A stretch of DNA of 64,000 nucleotides from contig OY730169.1 in assembly GCA_963422465.1 (NCBI GenBank), positions 620,001 to 684,000 on the forward strand, read 5' to 3'. Positions within the stretch are counted from its first letter, which is position 1. Each line of letters starts with the position of its first letter. Below, in pieces: positions 56,222-64,000 of this stretch. Source of the DNA: Lichina pygmaea. Its lineage: Eukaryota; Ascomycota; Lichinomycetes; Lichinales; Lichinaceae. The position numbers and the translations under genes were made by a program. Under the pieces are notes generated by a model, which saw only the letters and a list, made by a program, of their open reading frames with translations, was not told the origin of the DNA and ran no database searches.

Positions 56222-57035
56222 CACGGTTTTCCTACAGAGACTCATTTTCCTCGAATTCTGAAGGTGAAGGCTCTATCTTTTCGGTTGAGGGACCAGGAAT
56301 GAGGATTTCAAGTCACTGCTTTGAGGAGCTTTGGGGCTGTGGATCAACTTCCCTCACGACACTCTTTGAGCTCTTCGAAGTTGTTCAACAGTGCAATTGC
56401 GCCTTCTCAAACATCGTTCTCAACTCAACTGGACTAGTATGTCTCATCGTTAGTAGCTCGACAAAGATTCGAAGCCCTAGCAGTACAAAATGAAAGTGGA
56501 AGGCTCAACTAAAGCTATAAGTAGGCAACGAAAGACACAAAGCTAGTGGAGTGAAGCTTAATGCCAACAGATCTCGCGACAAAGAAGTAGCTGTGTTTGT
56601 TTTCTGAGTTAGACGAGATCAACTGTTGATTCTGATCTTTGATCCTTGGACTTCTAATTGTGTGGTGGCTGACTCACACCTACAATACGTGTGGTACGTA
56701 CTGTACCGGTAGCACATACCGCAATCAGCCATGCGTACCCACCCGTGCCACCCCAAGGGGGGCCTGGCGGGGTACGGAGTGGCCCCACCTTGGTGCGGGT
56801 ACGTGTGATCCGGCCAGAACTTCAAGTTTCGAATCCTCCAAGGTAAGATCAGTAGGAAGTTGGGTTGATTCTTCTCGGCACCAACAGCCATGTTATATGT
56901 GAAAGGGTCGATTGGGATTGTGATTGTCGTTATCTGATGCTGCAACATCTACAGCAAGGAGCGACAATACTCCACCAGGGTAGACGTGCCAGCTCGGATA
57001 TCCGTTCATACCGCTGACATCTGTCAGGCGGCAAG
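56222..57035. other. gene-free spacer upstream of LYS1
   Basis: No coding region is recognised. There is a GTAC cluster with an imperfect inverted repeat (CGTACCC...GGGTACG, about 56733-56803) and a Cpc1/Gcn4-type site. Confidence 0.5.
56670..56676 (+). promoter_or_regulatory. TGACTCA, Cpc1/Gcn4-type site upstream of LYS1
   Basis: A perfect cross-pathway control element 360 bp before the LYS1 start. Lysine genes are known targets of Gcn4/Cpc1, so the position is sensible; a 7-bp match can also arise by chance. Confidence 0.5.
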
Positions 57036-58428
<1,393 letters not shown>

Positions 58429-58848
58429 AGGACCTTGGCTAGTGGTTGAAGGTCATCCCATCGCGCTATGAGTCGCCGTGCAGAGTAAAGTTGCCCGCAA
58501 GAGGCAAGCCCATCTCAAGTCGCGTTGTTCCTGACAGCAGCTGTTCGGGTTAGAATTTCAGAGACGCTTGTTCGTCTGGGATATCATAGATGAGCTCTAT
58601 CAATTCCTCTGTAGATAAGCCTCGCAGCACTGTAGAATATAAGTACATCGCCACCATTGGCGCAGAGTTCAGTCGTGCCGTTCCTCCCTGGCATTCCGTC
58701 ACTATTCTAATCGCTTAGTAATTTTACGAGCCTGCAGATCCGACCTTTCGTCCTTGAGCTTGACGTGGCTGGCACACTGACACAAGCCAGGAAGGACCCT
58801 CCTACGGTAATCTGACAATTCCCTTCGTCGGTGAGCTGGGCCGTCAGG
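58429..58848. promoter_or_regulatory. spacer with HIS4 promoter
   Basis: 420 bp between LYS1 and HIS4. It has a TGAGTCG word at 58469-58475, one base off the Cpc1/Gcn4 consensus. Nothing else is recognised. Confidence 0.4.
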
Positions 58849-61715
58849 ATGCCGCTGAACTTTATACCCCGGATTGAGGCGCCGAATACAGACTCGTCCG
58901 AGTCAGGCCTAGACTTCAAACCCATATCGTACCTGGGCGCGGTTTTTCTCAAGGTTCTACCAGAGCGGATCGAAGAGACGATTGGGTTTCTGGCACGGAC
59001 TGTTCAAGAACATGGGACTGGTCTGGCCGTGTATCTGGACGTCACAGATCTGCCCTCGGACGAGACCGTGACGTCGCTCCTCGACGCTGGTGCTTCAAAG
59101 GTCGTCATCTCCCTTGACCAATTCTCATGGCTGCGCAATTCAACCGAGGAGATTGATCATAGCAGATTGATACTGAAGCTGGCTGGTGATCATGATCATC
59201 GGAAGGAAATCGTTGGCCATGCGGCTGAGCACCCACCACTGGGACTTTACTGTGAAGGTGTACAAGATGTGGGGTTCTCGAAGGAGCAGCTCGATAGCCG
59301 TGGAGACGGCCCTAACCCCCATGTCTACGTATCGGAGACTGCTGCGAGTGAGCAAGATCTGGCTGCACATGTGAAAGACATCAATAGCATGTCCGCCATT
59401 CCAATTGTTGCAGCCAGCAGCTTGACTGTGGACGCCAAAGCCAATTCTAAACTTGCTTCCGTCGCGGCGCTCCTGCAGGTCAAATCAGACAGGCAGGACG
59501 GATTGTTTTCCACCGTGGTGACAGATGAACGTGGCGTCGCTCTGGGTTTGGTCTACAGCAGTCATGAGAGCATTTTGGAGAGCTTGAAAACTGGTCGAGG
59601 GGTGTACCATAGCCGCAAACGAGGACTGTGGTACAAGGGCGAGAGCAGCGGAGACGTTCAGGAGCTCGTTAAGATCGACCTGGATTGTGACGGGGACTGT
59701 CTGAATTTTGTCGTCAGACAGAAGGGAAGAGGTAAGCGTGCCACACACGCTCTGCTCGTTGATGCTCTACTGATAACACATAGGCTTCTGTCACCTGGCC
59801 ACAGCGACCTGCTTTGGACCGAGCAATGGTCTCTCACGCTTGCAGAAGACGCTCCAGTCTCGGAAGGAGTCTGCACCAGCGGGGTCCTACACCGCCAGGC
59901 TCTTCTCCTCGCCGCAACTGCTGCGAGCAAAGATACTGGAGGAGGCCGAGGAGCTATGTGAAGCCGAGCGTCCCGAAGGCGTGGCTTTCGAGGCCGCCGA
60001 CCTGATCTACTTTGCTCTGACAAAGTGCATTCAATCAGGAGTCTCGCTGGAAGACGTGGAGAAGAATCTTGATGCCAAGCGCCTCAAGGTGAAGCGCCGA
60101 AAAGGCGACGCCAAAGGCCGTTGGGCTGAAAAGGAGGGATTGGCCGACGGCAACCCAACCCAAACTGAAGCCTCGGAGGTTCAAAGGACGGCAGAAGCAC
60201 CTTCTGTGCAAGAGCCATCCGTGCATGATACGGCCGAGGTCAAGGCGGAGGATATCCGCATGACGCGCTACCAGTCCTCGGCCGAATCCCGTGAGACTAT
60301 TCTCAAGGCTCTACAACGACCATCTCAACGCTCAACGGACGCTATTATGGACATCGTCAAGCCGATCATCACCGCGGTGCGGGAGAAGGGGGATGTTGCG
60401 TTGCTTGAGTACACGCGCAAATTCGAGAAGGCAGTCTCACTCAGCTCCCCGGTTCTACGCGCTCCTTTCCCACCAGAGCTCGCACGGCTGCCACAGGAAA
60501 CCATCGAAGCCATCGACATCAGCTTCGACAACATCTACCGTTTCCACGCGGCACAGAAGGAGCAGCGCCCGCTGCAAGTCGAGACGATGCCCGGCATAGT
60601 CTGTTCCCGGTTTTGCAGATCGATTGAACGAGTGGGTCTCTACGTACCTGGAGGCACCGCGGTGCTGCCTTCGACTGCACTCATGCTGGGGGTGCCTGCT
60701 CTGGTGGCGGGCTGCAAGAAGATCGTCCTGGCGTCACCACCGCGATCCGATGGCTCTGTCACCCCAGAGATTGTGTACATTGCGCGCAAGATCGGAGCCG
60801 AGAGTATCGTGCTCGCGGGCGGCGCACAGGCAGTCGCGGCTCTCGCATACGGCACCGAGAGCGTCAGCAAGGTCGATAAGGTTCTAGGTCCGGGAAATCA
60901 GTTCGTGACGGCAGCGAAGATGATGGTGTCGAATGATACCAGCGCCGGCGTCAGCATCGACATGCCAGCCGGGCCGAGCGAGGTTCTGGTGGTGGCGGAT
61001 GGCGGTGCGAACCCGGCGTTCGTCGCGTCGGATCTCCTCAGCCAAGCCGAGCACGGGCCTGACTCTCAAGTGGTCCTCATCGCCGTCGCTCTGAGCGATG
61101 TGCAGCTCGAGGCCATCGAGAGAGAACTGCATCATCAGGCCACGGCATTGCCCCGCGTGGAGATCGTCCGAGGCGCGATCAATCACTCGGTCACGCTTCG
61201 GGTGAAGGATATCGACGAGGCGATGGAACTTAGCAATCTCTACGCGCCAGAGCATCTCATCCTCCAGGTGGCCGACGCCGTAGACGCCTCAAAGAAGGTC
61301 GAAAATGCGGGCAGCGTCTTCATCGGACCATGGACACCGGAAAGCGTAGGCGACTACTCTGCCGGGGTCAACCACTCTCTGCGTAGGTCCCCTCTTCCGT
61401 CTCTAAAACCGACGCCCCCTTTTCCGCTCGACCTGTGCGTCACTCAACTTCCTTGTCTATCGTCGGGTTCCGTACTTCCTTTTTGTGGCTCTCCGTTCGC
61501 TGACAGATTCTAAAGCAACCTACGGCTACGCGAAACAATATTCCGGCGTGAATCTAGCGTCGTACGTGAAGCACATCACGTCTTCGCATCTCACAGCAGA
61601 GGGTCTCAAGAAGCTTGGCGGAACCGTCATGCGTTTAGCAGAGGTCGAAGGACTCGACGCGCACAAAAGGGCGGTGGAGATCAGGCTCAAGCACATGGAA
61701 GATGAGGGAATTTAG
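58849..61715 (+). CDS. HIS4: trifunctional histidine biosynthesis enzyme
   Basis: Phosphoribosyl-AMP cyclohydrolase, phosphoribosyl-ATP pyrophosphohydrolase and histidinol dehydrogenase in one chain (yeast HIS4, Neurospora his-3). Exons 58849-59731, 59784-61382 and 61516-61715 give 893 residues. The cyclohydrolase part shows [35 protein letters not shown] and [22 protein letters not shown]; the pyrophosphohydrolase part has [20 protein letters not shown] and [13 protein letters not shown]; a variable linker leads to histidinol dehydrogenase with [65 protein letters not shown] and [11 protein letters not shown]. The 133-nt second intron joins NHSL to [19 protein letters not shown]; reading through would end the protein early. 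The start is the first ATG giving [13 protein letters not shown]. Confidence 0.96.
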
Positions 61716-62332
61716 AGGGGCGACAAGTTTACGCTGTTGGTCCGCCGAAGGATCTGCCTTTGCGACAAGTCGATTTCGGTGTTGCGGGCGTTGCATCTTG
61801 TTAGAGATTCTCGAGTCACGATTTGATTTTCCTCAATGATCTACGAGGTGGGCAGTGGTGGGTTGCAGCAAGGAAGACGCTCAACACAATGGCCAGAGAT
61901 ATACGCATCCGACTGTGACAATTACACTCAACTGTAACAGGGCACCCCTACAGAGCATGGCCAGCTTCACGAGGACAGCAAGACAATCAATTGCTATCTG
62001 TAGGCCTCCGTCTCAGAGATGAATCCCGCGATGTTCTAGCTAGGAATCGAAAAGGGTTTTGTGCGAGCACCGGAGCAATGTTTCTCCGCTCCGAGGGCTG
62101 TTTAGTCATTGACCCCTCAACAGGGGGCTTGCACGTGACCGACGATGAATAATCACCTTGTGACGTGCGGAGATAGGGTGGATCCGAGCTTGCCGAAGCA
62201 TGGACGTTAATGTACCTATGACGATGGCTTTCGATACGTCGGTCAGACGACGAGCCACATTCCACCCCTCATCGCAGGACGTAGCTTCCGAACGATCATC
62301 ACCGCCACCCAGCTCTGCCCCCCTTCACTATC
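61716..62332. other. gene-free spacer
   Basis: 617 bp between HIS4 and the reductase gene; no recognisable element. Confidence 0.4.
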
Positions 62333-63477
62333 ATGATGGTGCAGAACAAAGCCGTCATCTTCAAGAAAGTCCCCGAGGGATTGCCCGTTGAGGGCGAGCA
62401 TCTGGCGGTCGAATCGACCGATTTCGACATTGACCAAGCCCCTCCGCCGGGCGGGATTACGGTCAAGATCCACGTCTTCTCACTGGATCCTTACCAACGA
62501 GGCCGATTGAGGGACGCGAGTATCAAGTCGTACGCGCCACCGTACCTCACGGGCAAGCCCATCTCGAACGGGGCCATCGCCAAGGTGTTGAAGAGCGACA
62601 CGGCCAAGTTCGGAGCGGGAGATGTGGTGATCGGTTTCTTCCCCGCGGCGGAGTATGGCGCCATCGCGTCCGAGGCCGTTGATGGTCTCAAGCCACTACA
62701 GAACCCGTTGAACCTGGATCCCAAGCTCTTTCTGGGGCCCCTCGGCATGCCGGGCTTGACGGCGTATTCGTCCTTTTACGAGATCGGCAAGCCAAAGAAG
62801 GGCGAGACCATCCTCGTGTCGTCGGCCAGCGGTGCCGTGGGTCAGATCGTCGGTCAGCTTGCCAAGCACGAAGGCCTGAAGGTGATCGGCAGCGTCGGCG
62901 ACGACGCGAAGCTAGACTTCATCAAGAACGAACTAGCTTTCGACGAGGGGTTCAACTACAAGAAGGAGAGTCCCACGTCGGCCCTGGAGAGGCTGGCCCC
63001 GGACGGCATCGACATCTACTATGAGAACGTCGGTGGTGAGCATCTCGACGCGGCGCTTGCTAGCCTCAACACCTACGGCCGAGTCGGTAGGTCCTGTCCG
63101 GTAGTCTCAACGGAGTCGATGTGGAGCTGCTTGCTGACCGCAGCCCGTGCGTAGTTGCCTGCGGCATGATATCCGAGTACAATCGGAAACCAGAGGATCG
63201 GTACGGCGTTACGAACCTGATCAACGTCATAACCAAGCGCCTCACGATCCGAGGCTTCATTGCGAGCGATCCAGGCATGGGGCCCGACTGGGCCGAGGAG
63301 CACCAGAAGAACATGCAGCGGTGGATTCAGGATGGCACGTTCAAGACGAAGCTCCACGTCACCAAGGGCGTCGACCATGTGATCACTGGGCTCCTCGACC
63401 TCTTCCACGGCCGGAACTTTGGCAAGGCCGTCGTCGAGATTGCCGAGCTTGATCAGGTGGGTCAGGACGGGCCTTGA
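62333..63477 (+). CDS. zinc-independent medium-chain reductase (alkenal/one oxidoreductase-like)
   Basis: An NADPH-dependent MDR-family oxidoreductase resembling leukotriene B4 12-hydroxydehydrogenase and alkenal double-bond reductases. Exons 62333-63086 and 63155-63477 yield 358 residues. Markers: HVFSLDPYQRGRL near residue 50, GPLGMPGLTAYSSFYEIG, the cofactor loop VSSASGAVGQIVGQLAKHEG, DGIDIYYENVGGEHLDAAL, and after the intron VVACGMISEYNR. Zinc ligands of alcohol dehydrogenases are absent, as expected for this branch. Two ATGs open the frame (62333, 62336). Substrate unknown; fungi use such enzymes for reactive enals and for tailoring metabolites. A 68-nt intron GTAGGT...CGTAG joins the two halves in phase. 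Confidence 0.88.
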
Positions 63478-64000
63478 AGCTACGTACGGTAGCAGTGGTC
63501 CATGTGCAATGGCACTGACGACCGGTACTCCGCCGCGAAGGTCTCTCGGCAGTCCCAGCTGTAGATATCGATGACGGCTGTCCGTCAGGGTCGGCGATGC
63601 TGATTAGGCTGTCTCTCGATAGAGAATCGATAGAGAATCGATAGAGAGTCGATGGAGATTCGCTGCAGGAAAAGGAGGTGGCTTTCCAAGTCTGTCAAAA
63701 CACGAGCTCTCGTTCAAGAGTCCAGGCCCTGGAACGATGGAGCACTTTCCACCTAATCACGTGCCTCTATGCGTGGTGTAGGCGCTGATCATCTCTTCGT
63801 CTATCGACCTGCCTAATCCAGTGACATCATCCATCCGAGCCGCGTCTCGAATAGGCTTGACGCCAGATGGGCAATTCCCAATCTGGATTCCGCTAGCCCA
63901 CTTGAGACCAGCGCAGATGGTGGCGTTCCCCTCCCGTCTACCACCATCCTCGATCCGGACCACACTCTGCGCTTGTGTATATCATGTTTCTAGTGGCGCC
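63478..64000. other. gene-free end of the window
   Basis: No gene is supported. A short tandem array with an 11-bp unit (ATCGATAGAGA, about four imperfect copies) lies at 63612-63662. A minus-strand frame of 68 codons (63757-63963) could be the 3' part of a gene beyond the window, but nothing identifies it. Confidence 0.4.
63612..63662. repeat. 11-bp tandem repeat
   Basis: About four imperfect ATCGATAGAGA-type units in tandem, decaying to the right (GTCGATGGAGA). Confidence 0.65.

Noticed and set aside
56795-56850. TTTCGAATCCTCC resembling a tRNA T-loop
   Set aside because: No matching acceptor stem, anticodon arm or D-loop can be placed upstream at the right distance.
63757-63963. 68-codon minus-strand frame near the window end
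   Set aside because: No recognisable motif and no ATG; might be a 3' exon of a gene beyond the edge, but nothing supports it.

Overview
The window is nuclear DNA of a filamentous ascomycete. Evidence: short 49-133 nt introns with fungal splice and branch sites (a perfect TACTAAC in RPB1), fungal-only gene layouts (trifunctional HIS4, LysM and chitinase secreted proteins, Ayg1-like hydrolase, PKS-NRPS style reductase), a fungal STAND N-terminal domain, and chromodomain Ty3/gypsy elements. Sordariomycetes, probably Hypocreales, is my inference; no marker here fixes the species.

Layout. (1) 0.1-11.3 kb: secreted proteins: a six-LysM protein (-), an astacin-type metalloprotease (+), a chitin-binding GH18 chitinase (-) and an SGNH hydrolase (+), separated by long gene-free spacers with G runs. 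(2) 11.8-20 kb: a HAD phosphatase, a stand-alone FAR1-type DNA-binding protein, a doubtful coiled-coil gene, and a divergent pair made of a carrier-reductase didomain protein and an Ayg1-like hydrolase that looks like the remains of a polyketide/peptide cluster. (3) 20.9-21.8 kb: a short 5'-truncated LINE with a 14-bp target duplication. (4) 22-35.4 kb: a conserved housekeeping block: NPR2, SWD1, RPB1 and the mitochondrial processing peptidase beta subunit. (5) 37.2-52.4 kb: a nested transposon complex. A 5'-truncated LINE was inserted first, then two chromodomain Ty3/gypsy elements entered it; all three target duplications are readable. (6) 52.4-56.1 kb: the gene the LINE hit, a STAND-N/ankyrin-like gene now decayed. 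(7) 57-63.5 kb: LYS1, HIS4 and a medium-chain reductase.

How it fits together: the LysM protein and chitinase act on chitin from opposite sides (sequestering and cutting) and sit with a secreted protease and an SGNH hydrolase, suggesting an extracellular-interaction block. RPB1 and SWD1 (COMPASS) share a divergent promoter and function together in transcription. LYS1 and HIS4 are both amino-acid biosynthesis genes, with a Cpc1/Gcn4-type site upstream of LYS1.

Most notable observations: the LINE inserted over the start codon of the STAND-N/ankyrin gene so that the ATG is duplicated, leaving the old TATA box about 15 kb away; both gypsy elements carry a conserved antisense ORF with a Zn2Cys6-like cysteine pattern and a coiled coil; the carrier domain of the reductase protein has Ala where the phosphopantetheine Ser should be; the end of the RPB1 CTD is spread over three small downstream exons; and the LTRs carry a 35-bp repeat in 1, 2, 4 and 1 copies.
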